From positions 1,178,001-1,242,000 of the forward strand of contig NW_024104140.1 of assembly GCF_003945595.2 (NCBI RefSeq): a DNA stretch of 64,000 nt, read 5' to 3'. A program made the position numbers and the translations under genes. Position 1 is the stretch's first letter. Each line of letters starts with the position of its first letter. The stretch is from Pipra filicauda. Lineage: Eukaryota > Chordata > Aves > Passeriformes > Pipridae. The notes beneath the pieces were generated by a model that saw only the letters and a program-made list of their open reading frames with translations, had not been told where the DNA came from and did not search any database. Below are positions 47,801-57,922 of this stretch, piece after piece.

Positions 47801-50800
47801 TGTTCTATCATCTAAAGAGGAGTCTGAAATACAGTTTTATTTATCTTACCAAAGGCAAAATTCTCATCAGACAACTTTGACCTTTTTCAATACAGTTACT
47901 CTTTTAAAAGAAATCATGGGAAATTTTTGACCATGAGGGTGGTGAAACACTGGCACAGGTTGCCCAGTCCCTGGAAACACACAAGGTCAGGTTGGAAGGG
48001 GCTTTGAGCAATCTTATTTAGGTGAAGATGCCACTGACCATTACAGGGGCTTGGATTAAGTGACCTTTAATGGTCCTTTCCAACCTACACTATTCTATGA
48101 TTCTATGATACTATGGCTTTCTTCTAGAATACCCATTTTCTGCCAAGTCTAAAACATGCAATAATTGAAGGCTATAACATACCCTCATGAATTTTAAAGA
48201 AGTAAGTCTTATTATTACAGTGGACTCAGGGTGAATATTATAGTAACACTTTCCTGGTTTTCTGAATACTTTGGTAAAATTTTTCCAAACGAATAGAGAA
48301 AAAAACCACTGTAATTTAAACATATATCACTTTTTAGAAAAGTACTTACTGTATATGGCAAAAAGGTTATGATCATCATACAGGCCTAAAACAGAAAAAC
48401 GCATAGTGAAACACTAGGTAAAAATACAAAGCAAGCAATGCCCTCATTGAAGATGTGTCCAGAAAATACAAACAGATCAAATGCTTGTGCTGCATCATGA
48501 AAAACAGCCCCGTTTCTGAAGTTGCTGAGCTTTGACTACAACAAATGGATAGTTTTGTACATACCTTTCATGTTTGCTATCAAAACTGTACAGGCAGATT
48601 TTAGAAAACACTACAGTTTTGTTACCTATACCACAGGTAAAAGTTTTGCTACGTTTTTTAACAGACTTCTTTCTAAAGTAGCAATGGTAAATGTACCATA
48701 CCTTCTAAATGGGTGTTTCTGATTTGTCAAGAACATTAATCTCTGAACGCAAATATTTCATATACAAAAAAGCAAAACTAAAAAAAAACCACCCCAAACT
48801 GAAAACAACACCTCAAGCACAAAGAAATGCTCTGCTTTGAAAGCTACATTAGGTAAGAATTACAGGCCTTAAGCTAGTCCTCTAAAAGAATTTCCTGTAG
48901 TGTTATTTCATGGAGCTTAACCAGTGCTTTTATTAACAAAATTAAATTAACTGTGTGTCAGAGAACAGAGTTTTAAACACAGAAAAATACTCAGTTCCTC
49001 AGATGAACTTCAGACCAACCTGGTGCAGAGCTTCTTTTGGCTTATAGTAAAACATTTGGAAGTTAAAAGCAAGTTACTTATCAATGAGTCACCTTGGCAA
49101 GGAGGAGTTATAGACCTTTGTATCTTCCTGACTTGGAAATTTGGCAGAGTGATACTACTTAAATTAAAAACTTTCAGATATTCACAGACACACTTAAAAA
49201 AAAGTGATCCAGTGCTTGCCAGTTAAACATCCAGCGTGTGTGACAAGACTTACCAGATTCAGAAGAGCCAGGACATCATCTATAAGCTCTATGACCTGAA
49301 ACAATCTGTCAAGGCAAGGCAAGATATCATGAACAAGCCAACTCTCAAAATATATTTTACAACACTATATACAAACTGTGCTTTTATACTATAGGGGAAC
49401 CTGACTTTCTTTGCTCCAGAATTAATACAAGTATTTCAGGTGTGACCAAAACTCATTTACCTCAAACGTGGAAGTAATTTGTTAGAAAACTCTGAAGAGT
49501 GAGATACAGTCAAGGTCAGTCATGGAGGAGTTATTAAGAACCCAGTTTCCATTTGAATGACAGAGTATTATCAGAATGTTAAGGCTTAAAATTATTTATC
49601 TTGAGATACAGCATAGTTATTATCACACAAAATAAAGCTTTGCTTGCAAACTTCCCCACACCTTGTTAAAGAAATGAACTCATCCGTGAAACTGTCACTT
49701 AGAATCATCAGAATCCATCACCTTCCACAAAACCCTAAACTATTCAAAGACTATGCCTCAGCATTTACTTACACAAGCAAAGAAAAGCAATGTGATAACA
49801 GCACCGATGTGAGGTATCAGCTTCAAATATTGAATCACAGGTGGCACACCTTGACTGCAAAGCAGTCAATCCACTTGCACAGTAACATTTGTAAATTTAA
49901 AAATTCCAACAAAAACTGCCATGGTTCCAGTATGATGCCTGCATGTCAATTCCTTTTTAACTACCAAGACAGGGCAGGTAAGGGTGCCCACAGCTCTATG
50001 AAATGCAGAACATTACAACAGATAAAATGAAACATTACAACAACAGATAAAATGAAACATTACAATTGATTTTGTGAGAAGCACTGCTGAGGACAGAGAG
50101 ACAAGTTTTTGGGCAGCTGTACTGTATCAGTTCCTCTCTTGTGGAACACACTAGTTACAAAGTAACGCCTTTTCAGCGTAATTAGAAGTTTAATTGCATC
50201 TAAAATATGAAGTAAAATGAAAAGTAAAAAGATACACGCTTGTTCTTCTCTGTCTCACTATGTCAGTGGTGTAGGAGTAGTTATTCAATGCTAAGGGTAG
50301 CATTTCTTTACAATGATTTTTCAATATTATTTAACAACAGACAATTCAGAAGTATGTCAGCAAGACAGAAATGTATCAGACACCTGGTCATCTCCTGTAC
50401 TTTCAAAAATCAGTTTTTCTTCAACTTTGGAGTTAGACATATTCTTCCTACCTGACATGAGCTGCCCATGCCACTGTGACTATTAAGAAGGTCATCAAGT
50501 AGACCGCAATTTTTGCTAGAAGAAGTTGCTGAACACTTTCACCTAATTTCTGCAACAGAGAAACAAAAGTTAAATGTTACATTTTTGAATTATTACCAAT
50601 ATCTGCAAATGAGAAATGACATGCCTCCCAAAAATGCAGTTCTCTTCCAACAATCTTTTCAGTACCTTGCAGAGGAACTGGTTTATCAGAAACTTATTAA
50701 GTAGGCTGAAACTTGGCATATGATGTATCAACACATCTCTTCGACCTGTAAAAGGGCTTCCCAATACTCTGTTCACCTTTTGATTCACTTACACACCCTC

Positions 50801-53006
50801 TCACCACTGTTACTGTGATAATGCATTTCAGAGCAGGACTGGTCACAACATCCCTCTTTCATTTTCACAGCACTGACTTCTAGAGCAGAAGCAGCACACA
50901 AGTTTTCATGTGATGGTTGTTAGCAAGGTGGAAGGAGAGGGCTTAACCTCTGCAAATTTTGCATGTACCACTACAGTGGCTTAAACAGACCCATGCAGCA
51001 TATTTGCTGTTACAGATCATACTTGAGCCTCCTGAACTAAGTGAGACAAAAGGTCTGTTTTTAAGAGCAGAAAAATACATCGTGATAAAAGAAAAAAACC
51101 TGTAAATTTTCTCAAATTGTTTTGTTTCCTAACTTTCCTGCTTTTTCCAGAATTAATTTATTTTCTGTAATCTTCTTTTCCCACCTTTGCTTATTCAGAT
51201 TACATGTATTATTGATCTGATTTTATAGAAGCACAGAAGATGCTGAGTCGGAAGGAACCCATCAGCGTTATCCAGTCCAACTCCTGGCCTGCACAGGACA
51301 CCTCAAGAATTCCACCATGTGCCTGAGAGGTTGTCCAAATGCTTCTTGAACTCTCTTAGGCTTGGTCCTGTGACCACTTCCACAGGGAGCCTGTTCCAGT
51401 GCTCAACTACCTTCTGGGTGAAGACCTTTTCTTGATATCTAACCTAAACCTCCCCTGACACAACTTCAGGCCATTTCCTCAAGTCCTGTCATTGGTCATG
51501 AGAGGGAAGAGATCTGTACCTGGCCCTCCACTTCCCCTTGTGAGGATTCTGAAGACCCAATGAGGTCTCCCCTCAGTCTCCTCGAGGCTGAACAGACCAA
51601 GTGCCCTCAGCTGCTCCCCACACGGCTTCCCCTCCAGACCTTTCACTATCTTTGCTGCCTTCCTTTGGAAACTCTCTAACAGCTTAATATCTTTCTTATA
51701 TTGCAGTGCCCAAAACTGCACACAATATTCAAGGTGAGGCTGCCCCAGGTCAGAGCAGAGTGGGACAATCCCCTCCCTCGACCAGCTGGCAATGCTTTGC
51801 CTGATGCCCCCAGGACAGGGTTGTCCCTCCTGGCTGCCAGGGCACTGCTGACTCAGATTCAACTTGCCATCGACCAGGACCCCCAGGTCCCTTTCTGTGG
51901 TGCTGCTTTCCAGCCTCTCATTCCCCAGTCTGTACACACATCCAGAGTTGCTCCATCCCAGGTGCAGAATCCATCACTTTCCCTTGTTAATCTTCATACG
52001 GCATCCAAGTCATTGATGAAGATGTTGAAGAGAAGTGGGCCAAGGATGGAGCCCTGCAGAACCCCACTAGTGACTGGACACCAGCCTGATGTTACCCACC
52101 AACATTCAGACTGCACTACATAAGTAGCTTCTCTAAGTGATGATTTATTACCAAGAAGAGCAGATGCTTTCTGAAAGACGTTTTGGTCCGATGGGCAATT
52201 TCTAGTTCATAGAAAAGTAACTATAAAATCTGTGGCCTACAATATACAGCTTATTCAGGCTTTATGTCTCAATGTATGCAGATAACAGGGGTCTTTGGTA
52301 TTTAATTTTTCACCCAGAGTTCACCAGGTCATCCCCTATGCAAAATTTCTACTGGGCTTAATGTTACTTAACAGTTTCAGCTCTTTAAAGCCTGGAACTC
52401 AAAATGAAGCAGGACTGCTATATGAGGATGCTACATCTACTTGCGAGATCACGAGAAACAACAAAACACACGTGATACCTGATCAGGATGTATTTTTGTG
52501 TGAGCCACCGGCAAAATCTGAAATAACAAAATGCTTATTAGTACATGACATTCTTTTTCTTAAGAGCCTCCCTAAAACGCAACAAACTTCAGGCGGCCGC
52601 CAGTACTGCCGGGTGGCGCGGCCACGAGCAGCCTGGGAGGCACATCCGCTCTTGGGCCACGGCCGGCACCGCCGACACTGCGGGGCTCGGGGACCGCTGC
52701 CCAATGTCGCGACAGCGCCGCGGGAAGGGCCGGGCCCCGCGGGAGCGCCGGGCAGGCCGGGCACGCACGGGCGCGACCCGGAAACCCGGGAGCAGCCGCG
52801 GCCGCTCCAGCACTCGCCCTCCCTCCTTCCCTCCTTGCCTGCCTCCCTCCCTCCCTCTCCCGCTGCCGAGCGCTCACCATCACGGTGGCGATGATGGAGA
52901 GCAGCGCATCGCTGTAGGCCAGCAGCCGGTGCGATGTCTGGGTGCTGCAGCTGCCCGGCTCCGACTCCAGCCCCCGGCCGCGCTCCGCGGCCCGCGGAGC
53001 CGACAT
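41808..53006 (-). CDS. TMEM175: Endosomal/lysosomal proton and potassium channel TMEM175, ten coding exons
   Basis: Organelle cation channel that sets lysosomal membrane potential and leaks protons. Coding exons on the minus strand: 52878-53006, 52479-52517, 50452-50549, 49254-49305, 48350-48385, 46916-46999, 46117-46281, 44844-44922, 42984-43125, 41808-42471. GT/AG sites and phases agree, giving 495 aa (human 504). It shows the expected two six-helix repeats. Repeat 1 begins [17 protein letters not shown] (27-43) and repeat 2 has [16 protein letters not shown] (253-268). The filter isoleucines are I38 and I265. The first-repeat motif is YSD rather than FSD. The large last exon holds helices of repeat 2 and ends in an acidic tail with EEEE. 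Exons 2 (39 bases) and 5 (36 bases) are very short and easy to miss. In human the 5' neighbour is GAK; here it is a repeat cluster and a MAT-like gene. Confidence 0.96.
43588..43637. repeat. Short imperfect duplication with an inverted copy
   Basis: CCCATCTAAAGACTGGA (43590-43606) recurs as CCCATCTCTAAAGACTGGA (43619-43637). Between them lies TGGGTCTTTAGA, the reverse complement of part of the same unit, so the block can fold into a hairpin. It lies in TMEM175 intron 8. Confidence 0.7.
45225..45273 (+). mobile_element. CR1 terminal tail remnant, plus strand
   Basis: Only the last 50 bases of a CR1 are recognisable (GGGTCCCTTCTAATTTGAGA then TTCTACGACTCTATGAT). It lies in TMEM175 intron 7. 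Confidence 0.6.
47928..48115 (+). mobile_element. CR1 LINE 3' fragment, plus strand
   Basis: Contains GGTGGTGAAACACTGGCACA, GGTTGCCCAGTCCCTGG and the terminal CCTACACTATTCTATGATTC repeat. It is about 190 bases long, lies in TMEM175 intron 5 and is antisense to the gene. Confidence 0.85.
50010..50064. repeat. Two-copy tandem repeat of about 24 bases
   Basis: ACATTACAACAGATAAAATG repeats as ACATTACAACAACAGATAAA followed by ATGAAACATTACAA. It lies in TMEM175 intron 3. Confidence 0.75.
51224..52100 (-). mobile_element. CR1 LINE, minus strand, with reverse-transcriptase remnant
   Basis: The left edge is the inverted CR1 tail and 3' UTR. The minus-strand frame at 51479-51937 carries typical CR1 C-terminal phrases ([39 protein letters not shown]). 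It is 5'-truncated near 52100. It lies in TMEM175 intron 2, in the same orientation as the gene, between exons 2 and 3. Confidence 0.9.
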
Positions 53007-53140
53007 GGCCCCGCTGCGCCCCGCCCGCGGCGGCGGCGGGGGCGGTGCTTCCCCTCACGGCCCCGCGGAGGGGCGGGAGCCGCCGGATCCTCCTCGGGTC
53101 CCGGGCCGGGGCAGCGCTGCTCCTGGTGGATACCGAACAC
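52590..53140. promoter_or_regulatory. CpG island and promoter of TMEM175
   Basis: Dense CpG and high G+C surround TMEM175 exon 1 and its start codon (53004-53006), with no TATA box. It contains a CCCTCCCTCCTT-type pyrimidine tract near 52818-52860. This indicates a broadly active promoter. A LINE fragment ends only about 45 bases beyond its right edge. Confidence 0.75.
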
Positions 53141-53186
53141 GCGTGAGAGAACGGCGGTGATGCTGGGCGTTCGGCGCCTGAAGAAG

Positions 53187-53830
53187 CGATGATGACTAGG
53201 CTTCGCGAACGAAGATTTGGGAAGGCTCTATCCCCATTTGTTACAGGCACGCTGGTGGCTATTGAGGCCAATACGAGACAGACATATCCGATTGCAAAAG
53301 GCACAGCAGAAAGACTCCTTAGATGGTGTGTTCTGCAATACACGGTTCTTTCTGCATTGCCTTTTTTCCTCAAGAGTGATCCTGCGTGTGTTCTCAAAGG
53401 AGACAGCTGCGTTATAGATGATGTGTCTCCAGGCCTCCCAATTGGAGGCCAGAGTAGACCAGTTATGGTGATCAATATGGCCAAGGCTGAGATGTTGTTT
53501 CAGGGAGTCCTTGTATCTTTTCTTCGGGGCTCCTCTCTTGTGGCAGCCGGTGGCAAGTTCACCATAAAGCAAGATCTTTGGGGGCAGTGGTTGGTCCTTC
53601 ATCCTGGAGACGTGCCCTGCCCAACACAGCTGAGTTCTCAGCAACGTGGCCTCAATACTTGTGACTGCTGCTTGTTCTAGAACAGATGTATTGGTCACAT
53701 AATCTGACCAGTGGATGTTTAGGATTGTACGGAGGCAGGGTTGATGGAAGCGTTCTAGGAGACGCAGGTGGTGGTGGTAGATGACCCATGATTCAGATCC
53801 ATATTGAAGAAGCGACACCCCACCTTTAAA
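53187..53830 (-). mobile_element. 3' end of a non-CR1 LINE with C2HC-finger ORF terminus
   Basis: The minus-strand frame 53228-53983 (251 codons) encodes the C-terminus of a retrotransposon polyprotein. It shows YGSESW and HLRLLERFHQPCLRTIL, then CWAGHVSRM and RGAPKKRYKDSLKQ. It ends in a zinc-finger-like C-x2-C-x12-H-x3-C (CAFC...SHQRAC) and stops at 53228. This architecture is known from RTE/L2-like endonuclease-reverse transcriptase proteins of fish and invertebrates and is not that of CR1. After the stop come a perfect 5-bp hairpin (53201-53214, CTTCG/CGAAG) and a short CATCATC tail (53188-53196), which look like a genuine 3' terminus. Similarity fades upstream of about 53830, so the element is 5'-truncated. 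The family is not resolved. Confidence 0.7.
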
Positions 53831-53999
53831 AGGCCTTCCAGTTGATCTCTCCGTTTTCCATTGCAGCATCCCGAATCCGGTGACACTGATGGTGTTTTCC
53901 ATGTTCAGCCAAGGAAACATCAATGGAAGAGGCAAAGGAACGTTGGTTCTCTCTTGGAGAACCAATTGATATTCCTCAAACAAGTTTCATTTTTAGAAA

Positions 54000-54372
54000 G
54001 GGAAGAGCATTGCCATCAGGTCAAGGGAGGTGATCCTGCAGCTCCACTCAGCCCTGGTGAGGCACATCTGGAGTGCTGTGTCCAGTTCTGGGCTGCTCAG
54101 GACAAGAGGGACATGGAGCTCCTGGAGTGGGTCCAGCAGAGGGCTGTGGAGGTGATGAGGGGACTGGAGCATCTCTCTTACGAGAAGGCTGAGGGAGTTG
54201 GACCTGTTCAGCCTCGAGAAGACATGGCTGAGAGGGGCCTCATCAATGTATGTAAGTGTCTAAAGGGGGGGGGGACATGCCAAGAGGATGGATACAGGCT
54301 CTTCTTAGTGATGCTGAGCGATAGCACCAGAGGCAACAGTCAGAAACTGGAACACAGGAAATTTCCACACTA
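54000..54372 (+). mobile_element. CR1 LINE coding fragment, plus strand
   Basis: CR1 reverse-transcriptase C-terminal remnant. Recognisable pieces include CTGGAGTGCTGTGTCCAGTT, then GGAGTGGGTCCAGCAGAGGG, and TGGAACACAGGAAATTTCCA at the end. The 3' UTR and terminal tail are missing. It directly abuts the LINE fragment on its left. Confidence 0.8.
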
Positions 54373-54644
54373 TTTGTGCACCTGGGATCTCAGTGAACAT
54401 AACCAGACTTATAGTGCCTAGTTGGTTATAATCAGAAATGAAGCCTAGTGGCACCCAGCCCCTCTGATCTCCCAAGACCAGAGAGTTTATTTGCTGCCAT
54501 ATTTCTATACTTTTAATGCAGGAGTCAGAAAATATTGACTGTTCTTTGTAATTTTTTTTTCCTTTTACTTTCAGTCTTTTGGGGTATACGTGTACCCTGC
54601 TGGGGAATATATGTTGAGTGAGAATATTGTATAAGACACAACCA

Positions 54645-56015
54645 CAGAATAGGTAAGGTTGGAAGGGACCACTAGAGGTCCTCTGGTCCAACTCTGCTCA
54701 CAGGGTCCCTTACAGCTCGTTACTCAGGACTGTGTCCATAAGGCTTATCTCCAGAGCAGAAGACTCCATGATCTCTCTGGACAACCTGTTCCAGGGCTCA
54801 GTAACCTGCACAGTAAATGAGGTCTTCCTCATATTCAGGTGGGACTTCCTGTGCATCAGTTTCTGCCCATTGCCTCTCATCCTATTGCTCAGCACCACTG
54901 AGAAGAGTCTGGATCCAACCTCTTGGCACCCACCCCCTTTAGATACTTATATACATTATATACATTATATACATTATATACATTATATATATACATTCTA
55001 TACATTATATATATACTTATATACCTCTTATATACTAAGAGTTTCCCTCTTAGTTGTCTCCTTTCCAGGCTGAACAGTCCTGGTTCCCCCAGCCTTTCCT
55101 CAAAAAAGAGATGCTCCACTCCTCTCATCATCTTTCTTGCCCTCTGCTAGACCAGTTCCAGGAGCGTCCTGTCTCTTGTGCTGAGGAGCCCAGAACTGGA
55201 CACAGCACTCCAGATGTGGCCTCACCAGGGCACAGCGGAGAGGGAAAATCAGCACACTCGACCTGCTGACCATGCTCTTCCTAATGCACCCCAGGATCCC
55301 ACTGGCCTTCTTGGCCACACAGGCACACTGCTGGCTCATGGACAGCTTGTCTGCCAGGACCCCCAGGTCCTTCTCCACAGAGCTGCTTTCCAGCAGGTCA
55401 GCCCCCAACCTTTACTCGTGCCTGGGGTGATCCCTCCCCAGGTGCAGGACCCTCGCCTTTGTTGAACTTCAGACATTTCTGCTCTGATGATCCCTCCAGC
55501 CTGTCGAGGTCCTTTGGAAAGGCTACATGATACCTCTTGGGTATTGGCAACTCCTCCCAGCTTTGTGTCATCATTGAACTTGCTGAGGAGGCATCTGCCC
55601 CTTTATCCAAGTCACTGATGAACCAATTAAACAGTACTGGGCCCAGTATTGAACCTTGGGGAGCACCACTAGTAACAGGCCTCCAACTACACCCTGTGTC
55701 ACTGAGCATGGTCCTCTGGGATCTGCTGTTCATCCACTTCTTGATTCATTTCACTGTCCACTTGTCCATCTTGCAATTCCTGAGCTTACTTATCAGGATA
55801 TTGTTAGAGAAATTGTTGAAAGCCTTGCTGAAGTCAAGGTAGACAATATCCGCTGCTGTCCCTTCGTCCATTCAGGTGGCTGTCCTATTGTAGAGGGCTA
55901 TCAGGTTGGTTAAGCATGATTTCCTTTTAGTCAATCAGTGCTGACTACTACTTGTCATCCATGTGGATAGAAATGGCCTTCAGAATGAGCTGTTCCATCA
56001 CCTTACCCAGGTGTA
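54645..56015 (-). mobile_element. Long CR1 LINE, minus strand, with reverse-transcriptase motif
   Basis: The left edge is the inverted CR1 3' end (CCACAGAATAGGTAAGGTTG). The minus-strand frames at 55100-55408 and 55398-55733 carry CR1 reverse-transcriptase pieces, including GAPQGSILGPVLFN, the expected B-motif region. The frames are interrupted, so the copy is dead. At about 1.37 kb it is the longest repeat in the window. A TATACATTA microsatellite sits inside it. Confidence 0.9.
54943..55033. repeat. (TATACATTA)n microsatellite within a CR1
   Basis: About nine imperfect units of TATACATTA/TATATATAC lie inside the minus-strand CR1 and separate its 3' UTR from its coding remnant. Confidence 0.9.
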
Positions 56016-56019
56016 ACAG

Positions 56020-57720
56020 TGTAAAGCACAAGTGTTTTAGAATGTATTGTAATAAAGATTAATGATTGGGTAGACTGAAATTATTCGTATGAATGTTTTT
56101 CACTGCTTTGTATGAAGTGTTTTATGGAACATGTAACTTGAGTTTGAAGTGCATTTATTACACAGAATTTAAATACTTCCAGGCACACAAATCTCTGTAT
56201 GACTAGTTTAGTTTTTTATTGTATCGTAATAAATTCTGATATGAAAGAAAGGCAACGAAATAGATGAGTTAATGGATTTCATAGGGCATTTCTGATAATC
56301 CTTAACTGTGGTTTAAAGTCTTCTCTTTATTGCTTTCCTCCACAAACACTTAAGCAACCATTGTCCTCTGGAGAACCAGTGTTTTTTTGCTGTTATGTAC
56401 AGAAAACTTTTGTTCCTAGGATTTAAAACAAAACAAAACAAAAAGACAAAACCAAAAGGGGTGCAGATGGTCTCTTTCCTTCAACTAAGTCACCTCTTCA
56501 TGTATCCCTTTCCAGAGGGCTGGTTTTCTCTGAGAGTGACAAACCTCTTGCAGCATACTAGCTACCACCTGAGTTACCATAGTTAGGATGTGCCTTCTCC
56601 AGGCATTGCAGCTGAGATACAATTTTGCTTTGTTTTTTTGAGGGTTGGCTTTGTCTCATTTGTTTAAGTGCCTTGCCTTCGTTACTGCTTTTATTACTTC
56701 ATATACCTCACTACTGGGAAGTGTCTTGAAATGCAGGCATGCTGCTTCCTAGCACTGAAGACTTCTTTGCAGAATGAACACACGTCTCTTGTGAGATGTT
56801 TGCTGGTGGTCCAGTAAGGAATGTGGTTTGCTTGTGATGGCCAGTTGTAAAGCCTTCTGTTGTCACTGAAATTTGACCTGCATCTCAGTACCACTCTTGC
56901 TGATGTTTAACATGCCTAGGTTACGGAGCAACATTTTCAGAAATGACATGTGATTTGGAGAAGCTGAGCTCAACAAAATGTATTGCAGCAGCGTAGAGCT
57001 GCTCAGCAGCACCAGGGTTTTTGAGACTAGACACACCTGTTGTGTCTAGGCAGCCTTTTGATACTGTGCTGCACTCAGGTGCTCAGGTGTGTTGTTGCAC
57101 TATATTGCATATGTATATGTATGAAATAAGCCAAAGGGAAATAGTGCTTCCAAATGGGCAGCACTTCCTTGCTTAGTTTGGATACTTGAGTCTAGCTGTT
57201 CCCTACTAGTGTCTCTCCATCAAGGCAAACGGTAGGAGAAAAGGGGTTTGTAAAATGAATTGTGAGAGCCTGAGCACTAACAAGTTTAAGATTCACTGAG
57301 CTAGGGCATAGCTTTTAGTCTCAGAATTCACGGTAGCTTATAATGAACCCAGTGTCTTCACCCCTGTTTCTACAGAGCATGCTGTTTTGTTGCTCTACAG
57401 CTCTTGGCTTAGCCTCTGACATAAACAGTATTGTGGAAGAAGAGCACAGTTCTTACCACCTGGAACCGTTGTGAACATTTGTTCTCAGGTAAAGAGAGAT
57501 ACATTTCTGCACAGTTTGCTACTGCAGATGAGTACGAACTATGGATACTGTGCCTAGTTGAAAACATCATTTGTCCCTACAAATTCAGATAACATGTCAG
57601 TGCTGAGATAACATCTCATCTTGAAGTGCTTTTTAGTTAGCAATTAAGAATGGAGGCTAGAGGAAGTGTGCAAAAGTAGGAGGTTAACCACACATGAGAG
57701 TCTTATGAAAGAAGTTTCTG
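56020..57720. other. Intergenic A+T-rich region before the MAT-like gene
   Basis: No coding exon is supported. AATAAA occurs on the plus strand at 56051-56056 and 56228-56233 in A+T-rich sequence that reads like a 3' UTR end, but no upstream plus-strand gene exists to own it. No CpG island is present. Confidence 0.4.
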
Positions 57721-57728
57721 TAGCAGTG

Positions 57729-57737
57729 CATAAAAAG
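57729..57737 (+). promoter_or_regulatory. TATA-like element upstream of the MAT-like gene
   Basis: CATAAAAAG lies 186 bases before the putative start codon and could place transcription near 57760. An upstream 21-codon frame would then lie at 57805-57870. The alternative is an upstream exon spliced to an acceptor at 57868-57870. The absence of a CpG island suggests restricted expression. Confidence 0.3.
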
Positions 57738-57922
57738 CGGTAAAAGCCACACAGATCAGTCTTAACCTGTTGAACTTCCAAGGAGCAAACAGGGAGGAGC
57801 AATTATGTCAGCTGTTTGCGCAGGCACATTAACCTTTCCACTTCACCTTCTGCTTGTGCTTGTTCTGTAGTCCAGTTGCTTCGGGTCTTTCTCATTTGCA
57901 AGCTTGTGAAAGATACGAAGAC

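Noticed and set aside
49760..49860. Hydrophobic minus-strand stretch with a good donor in TMEM175 intron 3
   Set aside because: It resembled a membrane exon, but the flanking exons join in phase without it and the human protein has no counterpart.
51701..52123. Plus-strand frame of 140 codons
   Set aside because: Antisense of a CR1 reverse-transcriptase remnant.
52165..52215. Candidate TMEM175 exon 2 on the minus strand (translation with LPIGPK)
   Set aside because: Length is not a multiple of three between plausible splice sites. The segment at 52479-52517 fits length, phase and sequence ([13 protein letters not shown]) much better.
52295..52894. Plus-strand open frame of 199 codons
   Set aside because: Antisense to TMEM175 exons 1 and 2 and open because of CpG-island composition.
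52483..53484. Minus-strand open frame of 333 codons
   Set aside because: It crosses the LINE 3' end, the TMEM175 CpG island and exons 1-2 of TMEM175 in a different frame. High G+C content keeps it open; there is no domain.
53189..53680. Plus-strand frame of 163 codons
   Set aside because: Antisense of the LINE coding remnant, which is recognisable on the minus strand.
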